64,000 bases of DNA from an uncultured Eubacteriales bacterium (GTDB lineage Bacteria > Bacillota > Clostridia > Lachnospirales > Lachnospiraceae), in NCBI GenBank assembly GCA_900315425.1, contig OMZA01000004.1:1-64000 (forward strand), read 5' to 3'. Numbering within the stretch: position 1 is the stretch's first letter; each line of letters opens with the position of its first letter. A model generated the notes under the pieces. The model did not search any database and was not told the origin of the DNA. It worked only from the letters and a program-made list of their open reading frames with translations. Made by a program: the position numbers and the translations under genes. Of the stretch, positions 1 to 8,278 are shown one piece after another.

Positions 1-24
1 TATATGCAGGAAGATAACTAAAAA

Positions 25-68
25 ATATCATATAAGCATGTAGGTTTTCCTACACGCTTATATGATAT
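25..68 (-). terminator. Terminator-like hairpin after IS orfA
   Basis: Arms 25-44 and 49-68 form a 20-bp stem around a TTTT loop. The single imperfect pair (38/55) is a U-G wobble in minus-strand RNA but an A-C mismatch in plus-strand RNA, so the hairpin suits the minus strand. It is followed on that strand by TTTTTAG. It sits 13 nt beyond the orfA stop. All three minus frames carry stops between 81 and 1, so no orfB continues directly here. Bases 38-46 (ATGTAGGTT) can alternatively pair with 70-78 (AACCTACAT). Confidence 0.5.
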
Positions 69-81
69 AAAACCTACATTT

Positions 82-582
82 TTATATTGACATTTGCAAA
101 AATGCATTCTCTATTCTTAACTTAAGTAATTCGTCTTCTAATTCTTTTACATGTTCAGCACTTGTAGCGATTATTCTTTCTTCGGTTTCTTTAGATTTAT
201 TATCTATCTTGTGGTTATCCAATGTCTTCTTCCGACCTTTCTTGTGTGGTCTCAATGCATCAGGACCGGCAATGCGGAAACGACTAACCCATGCAGCAAT
301 CAAGCTTGGATTAGTTATGCCTTCTTGAATAGCCAGGTCCTGATATGAAATCTCTTTTGTTAGATATAACTCTACCACAAAAAGTTTCTTTTCAAAAGAA
401 TACTTTTTCTGTTGACGAGACCTCATTAAACCTTCATCGCCAAAGGACTGGTAGTTTTTGACCCATGTTTCTATGACGCTTTTTTGTGGTCCATAGACAG
501 ATGAAAGATATTCGTAGCTTCCTTCACCTCTTAAATAGGCATCAACTATTTTTTTCTTAAATTCGTAGCGGTACTTAGCCAT
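82..582 (-). CDS. IS3 family (IS150 group) transposase OrfA
   Basis: DNA-binding subunit of an IS3 family transposase. Two helix-turn-helix units are visible: residues about 5-50 (KKKIVDAYLRGEGSYEYLSS...WVKNY) and 60-110 (KLFVVELYLTKEISYQDLA...WVSRF), then a basic stretch and a C-terminal leucine-zipper-like helix (ELEDELLKLRIENAFL). About 166 aa fits IS150-type OrfA, but it ends abruptly in LQMSI where relatives usually run on to a frameshift site, so the tail may be truncated or altered. I chose ATG at 582, with GGAGG upstream, over the TTG at 600. The catalytic OrfB (DDE) is not in the window; it would lie left of base 1 or be lost. Function call is firm; intactness is unknown. Confidence 0.85.
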   Translation of the reverse strand: MAKYRYEFKKKIVDAYLRGEGSYEYLSSVYGPQKSVIETWVKNYQSFGDEGLMRSRQQKKYSFEKKLFVVELYLTKEISYQDLAIQEGITNPSLIAAWVSRFRIAGPDALRPHKKGRKKTLDNHKIDNKSKETEERIIATSAEHVKELEDELLKLRIENAFLQMSI

Positions 583-614
583 AAAAATACCGACCTCCAA
601 TCGTTAGATTTTAG

Positions 615-638
615 GTCTAACTTTTGGGGGTCGGTACA
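615..638. repeat. IS3-family terminal inverted repeat (left end)
   Basis: Read on the minus strand this begins TGTACCGACCCCCAAAAGTT, the usual TG-start end of IS150-group elements with the CCCCCAAAAGTTAGAC core. It lies 33 bp upstream of orfA, as expected. The partner repeat is outside the window. The element therefore ends at about 638 on this side. Confidence 0.75.
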
Positions 639-655
639 AATGTCGGTCTATTTTA

Positions 656-684
656 TTGGTTATAAGCTGTTGGTGTGATATAAT
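656..684 (+). promoter_or_regulatory. Putative promoter of the HD-GYP gene
   Basis: TTGGTT (656-661), 17-bp spacer, TATAAT (679-684). The -35 is weak (3 of 6). It starts only 17 bp outside the IS end. A second TATAAT at 689-694 has no matching -35. Confidence 0.35.
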
Positions 685-754
685 ATACTATAATAGTGTG
701 AGAGATTTATTTTAGAGAGAATTTACATTTTTATTGAGAGAGGGGGAATTATAA

Positions 755-2116
755 ATGAAAAAACGAAATATCATACTAGCCGTTATAATGATGCTGGCAG
801 TATTGCTGACTGTTACTGCAGTTGTGGTTGCAGGTGTGTCTATTTTTAATAATACCACAAGAGACTATAGAGAAAAGATTATTGAGAATTCCTCGAAATT
901 AGCGGCAGAGCAAGTAGATGGTGATAAGATTGATGAGTGGCTTGAAAATGGAGTGGATCAGGATTATAAAGATACAGAGAGTGTTCTATCTAGTATTTTG
1001 AACAATACTCCTTATCTTCAATATCTGTATGTATATCAGATTAAGGAAGATGGATGCCATGTTATCTTTGATTTTGATGCATCAGAAGAAATGGAAAAAT
1101 ATAACTATTCAGAAAATGTTGAAACTGGTACATTAGGGGAATTGGTACCATTTGATGAAAGTTTTAAGAAATATATCCCAACATTATTAGCTGGCGGAGA
1201 GATGGATATAATAGAGAGTAATGATACTTATGGTTGGCTTCTTACTAAATACGAACCTGTATTTGATTCGAATGGCAAGTGTACAGCGTATGTAGGCTGT
1301 GATGTCTCAATGGTTGGTGTTAATGACTATGTTAAGACATATTCATTTAGATTAGCAATAATTGCACTTGTTTTTTTTGCATTATGCATAGCAATAGGTA
1401 TTCGATTATCATTTGTTATGAAAAAAGCTGATGAATCAGAGAGACTTATTGAACAGGGAAAAAGGGACAAGCAGTTTATTAGAGAACTGATAGAATCCTT
1501 TGCAAAAGTTATCGATTTAAAAGACTCATATACACAAGGTCATTCTGCAAGAGTAGCAGTCTATACCAAGATGCTTGCTGAAGAATTGGGGTATGATGAG
1601 GAGACAGTTGATAGGTACTATAACATTGCATTGCTTCATGATATAGGTAAAGTAGGCATTCCTGACAATGTTTTAAACAAACCAGGAAAACTTACAGATG
1701 AAGAGTTTAGTCTAATTAAATCTCATACATCCAGAGGATACAATGTTCTTAAAAATATTAGTTTTATGCCGGAGATAGCCGTAGGTGCACAGGCTCATCA
1801 TGAAAGACCTGATGGAAGAGGATATCCTAACGGATTAAAGGGAGAAGAGATTCCAAGGGTTGCTCAGATTATTGCAGTAGCAGATTGCTTTGATGCTATG
1901 TACTCAGACCGTCCATATCGTTCGAGAATGAATTTTGACAAAGCTGTTTCTATTATAAAAGAAGTGTCAGGAACCCAGCTTACGCCAGATGTTGTTGAAG
2001 CATTTTTGAGATTGGTTGAAAAAGGAAAGTTTAGAGCGGCAGATGATAATGGTGGTGGAAGTATGGAGTCCATCGAGAATATACATAAAGAACAAAACAA
2101 AAAGGATAATACATAA
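755..2116 (+). CDS. Membrane-anchored HD-GYP domain phosphodiesterase
   Basis: Probable c-di-GMP phosphodiesterase or related signalling hydrolase. A transmembrane segment (about residues 6-28) and a second one (about 198-220) bracket an extracytoplasmic sensor domain of Cache-like size. The cytoplasmic HD-GYP domain fills residues about 240-430: HSARVA, the metal-binding LLHDIGKVGIP (HD near 294-295), HHERPDGRGYP (GYP near 355-357) and VADCFDAMYSDRPYR. The motifs look intact, so activity is expected; the substrate is inferred from the family. Start has GAGAGGGGG upstream. Monocistronic: an IS lies upstream and a convergent operon downstream. The sensor ligand is unknown. Confidence 0.88.
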   Translation: MKKRNIILAVIMMLAVLLTVTAVVVAGVSIFNNTTRDYREKIIENSSKLAAEQVDGDKIDEWLENGVDQDYKDTESVLSSILNNTPYLQYLYVYQIKEDGCHVIFDFDASEEMEKYNYSENVETGTLGELVPFDESFKKYIPTLLAGGEMDIIESNDTYGWLLTKYEPVFDSNGKCTAYVGCDVSMVGVNDYVKTYSFRLAIIALVFFALCIAIGIRLSFVMKKADESERLIEQGKRDKQFIRELIESFAKVIDLKDSYTQGHSARVAVYTKMLAEELGYDEETVDRYYNIALLHDIGKVGIPDNVLNKPGKLTDEEFSLIKSHTSRGYNVLKNISFMPEIAVGAQAHHERPDGRGYPNGLKGEEIPRVAQIIAVADCFDAMYSDRPYRSRMNFDKAVSIIKEVSGTQLTPDVVEAFLRLVEKGKFRAADDNGGGSMESIENIHKEQNKKDNT

Positions 2117-2146
2117 AAGTCATAATTAATAGTATACACATATAAT

Positions 2147-2183
2147 GCCCTGCAGTAACGTTTAACGTTAATACAGGGCTTTT
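2147..2183 (+). terminator. Rho-independent terminator after the HD-GYP gene
   Basis: GCCCTG (2147-2152) pairs with CAGGGC (2174-2179); an inner TAACG/CGTTA extends the stem; then TTTT. It lies between convergent genes. The minus-strand side lacks a good T-run, so it mainly serves the plus strand. Confidence 0.8.
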
Positions 2184-2194
2184 AATATATGATT

Positions 2195-3388
2195 TTATTT
2201 TGTTTTATTATATATAAGAGTCAGCAATTCTTTAGCAACATCTTCCTTTGACATTATTGGAAATTCGACTACATCATCTTTGGTTATTACTGTAACTATG
2301 TTTGTATCCGTTCCAAAGCCGGCACCTTTAACCTTTAAGTTGTTAGCAACTATCATATCCAGATTTTTTCTTTCGAGCTTTCTCTTGGAATTTTCAAACA
2401 TATTTTCCGTTTCCATGGAAAATCCGCATAGAAATTGGTGTTTTTTGTTTTCCCCAAGATATTTGAGAATATCTGTCGTAGGTTTTAAAGGGATGGACCT
2501 GGACATGGTATTTTTTTTTGTTTTTTCATTGTTGTAGTTTTCCGGAGTAAAGTCGGCTACTGCAGCAGATTTAATAACAATATCCACGTTGTCATATTCT
2601 GATTTAACGGCCTCAAACATATCTTTTGCATCGGAGATATTTATAACTTTATTGGTAAATAGCGGTTTAGCTATATTTGTTGGACCGGTTACTAAAGTAA
2701 CATCTGCTCCCATGGCAGTAGCTACATTTGCAATGGCATAGCCCATTTTACCGGTGGAATGATTGGTTATAAATCTAACGGGGTCTATAGCTTCTCTGGT
2801 GGGACCTGCAGTTATAAGAATTTTCTTGCCTTTTAAAATCTTTTCAAAGGCAATGGTGTTGTATATATATTTGTAGAGTTCAACAGGTTCTGGCATTTTG
2901 CCGGCACCTGTATCTTTGCAGGCCAACATACCACAGGCAGGATCTATAATATTAATATTATAATCTTTTAGCTTTTGAATGTTGTTTTGAACGATAGGAT
3001 TCTCGTACATTCTGGTGTTCATGGCAGGAGATACAAATATCGGGCATTTGCAGGCAAGAAATGTGGTTGTAAGCATATCATCTGCAATGCCATTAGCCAT
3101 TTTACCTATGATGTTAGCAGAAGCAGGGGCAATCATAAGGATGTCAGCTGTCTTAGCTAAGGAAACATGTTCAACGCTGAATTCAAAGTTTCTATCAAAA
3201 GTATCTATTAAACATTTATTACCTGTTAGGGTTTCAAAAGTTATAGGATTAATGAAATTCGTAGCATTCTTTGTCATAATTACATGAACATTGGCATGTT
3301 GTTTGGAAAGCATACTGGCAAGATTAGCAATTTTATAAGCAGCAATACTTCCTGTAACGCCAAGAATAACGGTTTTTCCTTTTAGCAT
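2195..3388 (-). CDS. coaBC: Bifunctional phosphopantothenoylcysteine decarboxylase / phosphopantothenate-cysteine ligase
   Basis: Catalyses two steps of CoA synthesis: ligation of cysteine to 4'-phosphopantothenate and decarboxylation to 4'-phosphopantetheine. The N-terminal flavoprotein (CoaC) half begins GKTVILGVTGSIAAYK and contains the PAMNTRMY motif; the C-terminal CoaB half begins near residue 190 with KILITAGPTREAIDPVRFITNHSTGKMG. Length (397 aa) is normal for the fusion. I prefer ATG at 3388, preceded by GGAGAAAGGG, over the TTG at 3406. Last gene of the pan operon, 20 bp after panD, so pantothenate made by the upstream genes is taken on towards CoA; the pantothenate kinase and coaD are not in the window. 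Confidence 0.95.
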   Translation of the reverse strand: MLKGKTVILGVTGSIAAYKIANLASMLSKQHANVHVIMTKNATNFINPITFETLTGNKCLIDTFDRNFEFSVEHVSLAKTADILMIAPASANIIGKMANGIADDMLTTTFLACKCPIFVSPAMNTRMYENPIVQNNIQKLKDYNINIIDPACGMLACKDTGAGKMPEPVELYKYIYNTIAFEKILKGKKILITAGPTREAIDPVRFITNHSTGKMGYAIANVATAMGADVTLVTGPTNIAKPLFTNKVINISDAKDMFEAVKSEYDNVDIVIKSAAVADFTPENYNNEKTKKNTMSRSIPLKPTTDILKYLGENKKHQFLCGFSMETENMFENSKRKLERKNLDMIVANNLKVKGAGFGTDTNIVTVITKDDVVEFPIMSKEDVAKELLTLIYNKTK

Positions 3389-3408
3389 AGGGATCCCTTT
3401 CTCCAAAA

Positions 3409-3798
3409 TTATTGGTCAATTAGCTTTCCGTGTTTTTCGTATTTTGAAATGCGGTTGATTTTATTGCTTTCGTCAACAAATACTACATTTGGCTTATGAT
3501 CTTTTGCTTCGTCTGCATCCACAGAACAATAACACATGATAATAACGTGATCTCCTGTTTGAACGCATCTTGCAGCAGCTCCATTTAAACAGATAACACC
3601 TGAACCTGCTTTTCCGCCAATGGTGTAGGTTTCAAAACGATTGCCGTTTTCTACATCTACCACTTGAACCTTTTCATATTCCAGGATACCTGCAGCATCC
3701 ATAAGGTCAGTGTCAATGGTGATGGAACCGACATAGTCCAAGGCAGCCTGAGTTACAACTGCGCGGTGGATTTTTCCTTTTAACATTTCTAAATTCAT
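3409..3798 (-). CDS. panD: Aspartate 1-decarboxylase (pyruvoyl enzyme)
   Basis: Makes beta-alanine from L-aspartate for pantothenate synthesis. The proenzyme self-cleaves at Gly24-Ser25, present here in the motif YVGSITID, giving the pyruvoyl group on the alpha subunit. [13 protein letters not shown] and [13 protein letters not shown] match the family. Length 129 aa is normal. AAGGAG precedes the ATG. Fourth gene of the operon, 30 bp after panC. Confidence 0.96.
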   Translation of the reverse strand: MNLEMLKGKIHRAVVTQAALDYVGSITIDTDLMDAAGILEYEKVQVVDVENGNRFETYTIGGKAGSGVICLNGAAARCVQTGDHVIIMCYCSVDADEAKDHKPNVVFVDESNKINRISKYEKHGKLIDQ

Positions 3799-3828
3799 AA
3801 CATACTCCTTAATAAAAACAAAGATTAA

Positions 3829-4674
3829 TTATTTCTTAATTATAAAGTTGTCAATGAGACGAACTTTTCCAATGTAAACAGCTATTGCACAAAGGATGTC
3901 AGAATCAATGGTATCAACTTCTTCAAGGGTTGGCCAAGATACGATTTCTACATAGTCGATTTTTGCAAGAGGTTCAGCACTTATCTCATCATATATGCTT
4001 TTAATAACTTTTTTTGCATTTGTCTCTCCGGATTCAATAAGGGCCTTACCATTTTTTAGTGATTTTGAAAGAACTAAAGCTGCTTGCCTCTCCTCAACTG
4101 AAAGATAGGTATTTCTTGAACTCTTAGCAAGACCATCTTTTTCACGGATTATTGGACAGCCTATTATTTCAAGGTTAAAGTTCAGGTCGTTAACCATATG
4201 AGTGACAACTGCCAACTGTTGGGCATCTTTTTGACCAAAATAGGCTTTATCAGGCTGAACTATATTAAAAAGCTTGGCAAGTACTGTACAGACTCCTCGA
4301 AAATGAATAGGTCTTGTCTTTCCACAGAGACCTGAAGTAAGAGTGTTCATATCGACAAATGATGAGAAGTCATCATGATACATTTCGTCAGGTTCCGGGT
4401 GAAAAATGATATGGGCGCCGGCAGCCTCACAAAGAGCTGAATCCATTTCCAAATCTCTTGGATAAGTAGCTAAGTCCTCCTTTGGACCAAACTGCATAGG
4501 ATTTACAAAATCGCTAACAACTACTCTATCGTTTTCGGCTACAGCTCTGTCAATAAGGCTTTTGTGACCTTCGTGTAAATATCCCATTGTTGGAACCAGA
4601 CCAACCGTTAGACCATCAGCTTTCCATTCTTTAACAATATTTCTAATTTCTTTAACATTATCTACAATCTTCAT
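3829..4674 (-). CDS. panC: Pantothenate synthetase
   Basis: ATP-dependent condensation of pantoate with beta-alanine. The nucleotidyltransferase motif PTMGYLHEGHKSLI (HxGH) is near residue 30, followed by VSDFVNPMQFGPKEDLATYPR and FGQKDAQQLAVV; the KMSKS-like loop is GLAKSSRNTYL. 281 aa, full length. AAAGGA lies upstream. Third gene of the operon, 28 bp after panB. Confidence 0.97.
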   Translation of the reverse strand: MKIVDNVKEIRNIVKEWKADGLTVGLVPTMGYLHEGHKSLIDRAVAENDRVVVSDFVNPMQFGPKEDLATYPRDLEMDSALCEAAGAHIIFHPEPDEMYHDDFSSFVDMNTLTSGLCGKTRPIHFRGVCTVLAKLFNIVQPDKAYFGQKDAQQLAVVTHMVNDLNFNLEIIGCPIIREKDGLAKSSRNTYLSVEERQAALVLSKSLKNGKALIESGETNAKKVIKSIYDEISAEPLAKIDYVEIVSWPTLEEVDTIDSDILCAIAVYIGKVRLIDNFIIKK

Positions 4675-4702
4675 TTTAAAAATGTCCTTTCTTAATTAAT
4701 TA

Positions 4703-5542
4703 TTAATTAAATTCTTTTTTAAGTTTTTCTAATATGTCTGGGTCAATAGCATAAGTATGCTCAGCTGAAGGATAAGAAGCATTTTTAACATCGTTGATAT
4801 ATCCCGCAAAACCGGATTTCATAACCTCTCCAACATTTGCAAAATTCTTCACGAACTTAGGTCTGTAGTCAGAGAACATTGCAAGCATGTCTGCATATAC
4901 AAGAACCTGACCATCGCAGCCATTACCGGCACCAATACCAATAGTTGTGAGTTTTAAATTTTTGGTGATAAGTGTTGCTAACTGGGCAGGTACGCACTCA
5001 AGAGTTAAGGCAAATGCTCCTGCTTCCTGGACAGCGTAGGCATCTTCAATGAGTTTCTTAGCAGAGTCTAAAGATTTACCCTGAGCCTTATATCCTCCAA
5101 AGGCATTTACAGACTGAGGAGTCAGTCCTAAATGTCCAACAACCGGAATACCTGATTCTGTAATATGTTTAATAGCATCCTGAATGTTTTTGCCACCTTC
5201 GAGTTTAACGGCGTTAGCACGACCTTCTTTCATAAGACGACCTGCATTCACCACGGCATCATAAGTAGAAGACTGATAAGACATAAAAGGCATGTCGCAT
5301 ACTATCAATGTGTTTTTTGCACCTCTGGCAACTGCTGCACAATGATGAATCATATCTTCAACTGTTACAGATACAGTGTCTTCATATCCAAGAATAACAT
5401 TTCCCAGAGAATCACCAACCAGGATACTGTCAATTCCGGCTTCCTCTTCGAGCTTAGCTGTAGAGTAGTCATAAGCTGTAAGCATAGTTACCTTTTCACC
5501 TTTTAATTTGGCCTCTTTAAATGTGTTAACTGTCTTTTTCAT
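4703..5542 (-). CDS. panB: 3-methyl-2-oxobutanoate (ketopantoate) hydroxymethyltransferase
   Basis: Transfers a hydroxymethyl group from methylene-THF to 2-oxoisovalerate to give ketopantoate. A TIM-barrel enzyme with [28 protein letters not shown], the metal-binding Asp residues in this stretch and in IVCDMPF, KLEGG and [12 protein letters not shown]. 279 aa, full length. GGAGG precedes the ATG. Second gene of the operon. Confidence 0.97.
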   Translation of the reverse strand: MKKTVNTFKEAKLKGEKVTMLTAYDYSTAKLEEEAGIDSILVGDSLGNVILGYEDTVSVTVEDMIHHCAAVARGAKNTLIVCDMPFMSYQSSTYDAVVNAGRLMKEGRANAVKLEGGKNIQDAIKHITESGIPVVGHLGLTPQSVNAFGGYKAQGKSLDSAKKLIEDAYAVQEAGAFALTLECVPAQLATLITKNLKLTTIGIGAGNGCDGQVLVYADMLAMFSDYRPKFVKNFANVGEVMKSGFAGYINDVKNASYPSAEHTYAIDPDILEKLKKEFN

Positions 5543-5557
5543 AATAATCCTCCATTT

Positions 5558-6403
5558 TCATTTATCAGATTTTAAAAGTTCAATTGTTTTTGTGTAATCC
5601 CTATCCGGATGGTTAGACATTGCCAGTTGAGTCAGTCGAAGGTTGTTAGTCTTATAAATATCTTTATTAAGCCCGTTTAAAACCTGTAAATGTCCCATAA
5701 CAGTATCAATATCATTTCTTTCAATCGGTCCCGTTAAAGCCATATTTGGTCCCTTATCAAAAACCGATTTAAGGTTATTTATACTTAAATCTCTTAAGAT
5801 TTCCAGAGATTCTTCAGAAGAGAAACCACATTCTCCCAAGATATCAACGGCACTGGCTATAAGACCTGTGCATAGATTACTGGAAAATACCATTGCTGCA
5901 TGATATTTTCTTTTATCACCTTTCATGGAGAGAATTTTGTGACCGCATTTTGTAAAAATATCTTTTAAAACAGATACTGCATGTTCATTTCCCTGGGCGA
6001 CAAAAAAAATGTTATAAAATTGTTTGTAACTTGAAAATTTATCTGAGAAAGCATATACCGGATGAAAAGAACAACCTGTTGCACCGGTATCTTCGATATT
6101 TGAAAAGATGTCAGATGATAACGCACCACTAAAATGGCAGACTATTTTTTGTCTTAAATCATATTGTTTAATGCAATTCCATACGTTTTTTATCTCTCCG
6201 TCAGGAGTAGAAATAAACAGGATATCACTTGAACATATTAGATCCTCTACGTTGTCATAACTATTTGAATTTGTAAACTCAGCAGATTCCTTAGAACTCT
6301 TTAAGGATTTGCTGTAGAAGCCGGACAATATAAAACCATGTGTAGTAAGATTTTTGCCGATTACAGTGGCAACCTTGCCGGCACCTATAAAACCTATTTT
6401 CAT
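5558..6403 (-). CDS. panG: Rossmann-like / DUF2520 protein, candidate PanG-type ketopantoate reductase
   Basis: N-terminal NAD(P)-binding Rossmann fold starting MKIGFIGAGKVATVIGKNL, then a C-terminal helical DUF2520 domain (CSFHPVYAFSDK...KRKYHAAMVFSSNLCTGLI...LTGPIERND). Established: some bacteria without PanE use a DUF2520 protein, PanG, to reduce ketopantoate to pantoate. Inference: this first gene of a panBCD-coaBC operon fills that role, because pantoate synthesis would otherwise be the only missing step here. GAGGTGATTGC precedes ATG at 6403, which I prefer to ATG 6466. Another DUF2520 reductase function cannot be excluded. Confidence 0.7.
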   Translation of the reverse strand: MKIGFIGAGKVATVIGKNLTTHGFILSGFYSKSLKSSKESAEFTNSNSYDNVEDLICSSDILFISTPDGEIKNVWNCIKQYDLRQKIVCHFSGALSSDIFSNIEDTGATGCSFHPVYAFSDKFSSYKQFYNIFFVAQGNEHAVSVLKDIFTKCGHKILSMKGDKRKYHAAMVFSSNLCTGLIASAVDILGECGFSSEESLEILRDLSINNLKSVFDKGPNMALTGPIERNDIDTVMGHLQVLNGLNKDIYKTNNLRLTQLAMSNHPDRDYTKTIELLKSDK

Positions 6404-6566
6404 GCAATCACCTCGCTTAAAAGTGATTACATTATCATCTGATGCAGTTTCAAATATGAATACCACTCAACTAAAAAGTATCATAAGATTGTTAATATTT
6501 CAACGATTTAGATTAAAGTACCTTTAAAAATACAAGGTATATTTTATAAAAAAGTTCCTAATACTA

Positions 6567-6575
6567 TGATATACT
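6567..6575 (+). promoter_or_regulatory. Putative extended -10 promoter of the cardiolipin synthase gene
   Basis: TGATATACT fits an extended -10 (TGnTATACT) about 60 bp upstream of the start. No recognisable -35 lies in front. The rest of the divergent spacer 6404-6637 is AT-rich, and I could not place a convincing panG promoter in it. Confidence 0.35.
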
Positions 6576-6637
6576 TATTATAGACGTTTTATAGGCAAAT
6601 GATATTTAAAATTAAGTATAGATAAATGGTGACAGAA

Positions 6638-8254
6638 ATGAAAAAATACATAAGGATTAAAAAGGGAAAAGTTAAGCATGAGGAACAAAGAAACAGTTTG
6701 ATGACATTAGCGTTTGCAGCAATCTCAGTGTTGTTACAGATTCTTTGGTTTGTATATGTATATTATGAGTTATATAAAGTATCGACTTTTGTAAGTATCG
6801 GACTTAGTTTTTTTGCACTGTTGTGTGCTCTGGCTATTAATGGTAAGCATACCAATGCGGCAGTAAAGATGCCGTGGATTGTACTGATACTGGCATTTCC
6901 AATGTTGGGAATGCCGTTATATCTTACCTTGGGACGGTCAGGAGCTACAAGGGGAATGCGTAAAAGGTTCGAAGAAATAGATAATAAAATTCTACATGAA
7001 ATTCCTCAGGATGGAGAGGTGGTTAAAGAACTTAGAGAGGATAGTATAAGCATTGCCAATCAGTGCAGATATATTTATAAATACGCCCACTATCCGGTAT
7101 ATAACGATTCTCATATAGAGTATTACAATGAAGCAACACTGGCTTTACAGGCACAATTGGATGCCTTAAAGCAGGCAAAAAAATTCATTTTTATGGAGTA
7201 CCATGCCATAGAGGATGCTCAGTCTTTTAAAGATATAAAGAAGATTCTGGAAGAGAAGGCGGCTCAAGGGGTAGAGGTCAGGTTGTTTTATGATGATATT
7301 GGATCTGCATTTTTTATTAATAAAAATTTTAGAAAAAGAATGGAAAAAGCTGGAATTAAGTGCCGTGTATTTAACCCTATGGTGCCGGTTTTAAATGTGT
7401 TTATGGATAACAGAGACCATAGAAAAATAACAGTGATTGATGGAATTGTAGGTTTTACGGGAGGATATAATCTGGCAGATGAATATTTTGATATTGTAAA
7501 ACCATATGGTCACTGGAAGGATACGGGAGTAAAGATTACAGGAAATGCAGTAAAGAATCTAACTATCACATTTCTTGAAATCTGGAATGCTATTAATAGC
7601 AAGGATGTAGATGATATGAAATATTCGAAATTCTTACCGGATGCCTGTAAACTAATAAAACAAGATGAGACTTTAAGAAGAAAATGGTTAAACTCAGACA
7701 AAGGCTATATACAACCATATGCGGATTCTCCTTTAGATATGGAGCATGTAGGGGAAAATGTTTATTTGAATGTAATAGCATCGGCGAACAAATATATTTA
7801 TTTTATGACACCATATTTAATAATAACAGACGATATGAATAGAGCTTTGGGGCTGGCGGCAAAAAGAGGAGTGGATGTAAGAATTATTATTCCGGGAATC
7901 CCGGATAAAAAAATGGTGTACATGCTTACCAGATCATATTTTCCAAGCCTTATTAGAAGAGGTGTTAAGATATATGAATATAAGCCGGGATTTTGCCACG
8001 CTAAGATGTGTGTATCAGATGACCGTATAGCTACAGTTGGTACAATTAATCTGGATTACAGAAGTTTGTATCACCACTTCGAAAACGGAGTGATGATGTA
8101 TAAGAACAAAGCCGTAATTGATATAAAAACGGATTTTGATAAAATGTTTAAAAATGATTGTAAATGTGTAAACGAAGAGTTTAAGGATGTGAGAAAAACT
8201 TTTTTAAACAGAGTTGGTTACTCAATTCTTAGATTGTTTGCACCGTTGTTATAA
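6638..8254 (+). CDS. cls: Cardiolipin synthase (phospholipase D family)
   Basis: Membrane enzyme joining phosphatidylglycerol molecules into cardiolipin. Two N-terminal transmembrane helices (residues about 20-70) and the PMLGMPLYL segment typical of Cls precede two PLD domains: HRKITVIDG (first HKD, near residue 260, with GFTGGYN) and HAKMCVSDD (second HKD, near 452, with ATVGTINLDYRS). Full length. I chose ATG 6638 because GGTGA lies 5 nt upstream; ATG 6626 has no ribosome site. The next gene follows after 24 bp and is probably cotranscribed. Confidence 0.92.
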   Translation: MKKYIRIKKGKVKHEEQRNSLMTLAFAAISVLLQILWFVYVYYELYKVSTFVSIGLSFFALLCALAINGKHTNAAVKMPWIVLILAFPMLGMPLYLTLGRSGATRGMRKRFEEIDNKILHEIPQDGEVVKELREDSISIANQCRYIYKYAHYPVYNDSHIEYYNEATLALQAQLDALKQAKKFIFMEYHAIEDAQSFKDIKKILEEKAAQGVEVRLFYDDIGSAFFINKNFRKRMEKAGIKCRVFNPMVPVLNVFMDNRDHRKITVIDGIVGFTGGYNLADEYFDIVKPYGHWKDTGVKITGNAVKNLTITFLEIWNAINSKDVDDMKYSKFLPDACKLIKQDETLRRKWLNSDKGYIQPYADSPLDMEHVGENVYLNVIASANKYIYFMTPYLIITDDMNRALGLAAKRGVDVRIIIPGIPDKKMVYMLTRSYFPSLIRRGVKIYEYKPGFCHAKMCVSDDRIATVGTINLDYRSLYHHFENGVMMYKNKAVIDIKTDFDKMFKNDCKCVNEEFKDVRKTFLNRVGYSILRLFAPLL

Positions 8255-8278
8255 CAAATAAAGAAAGAGAGGCTGTAT

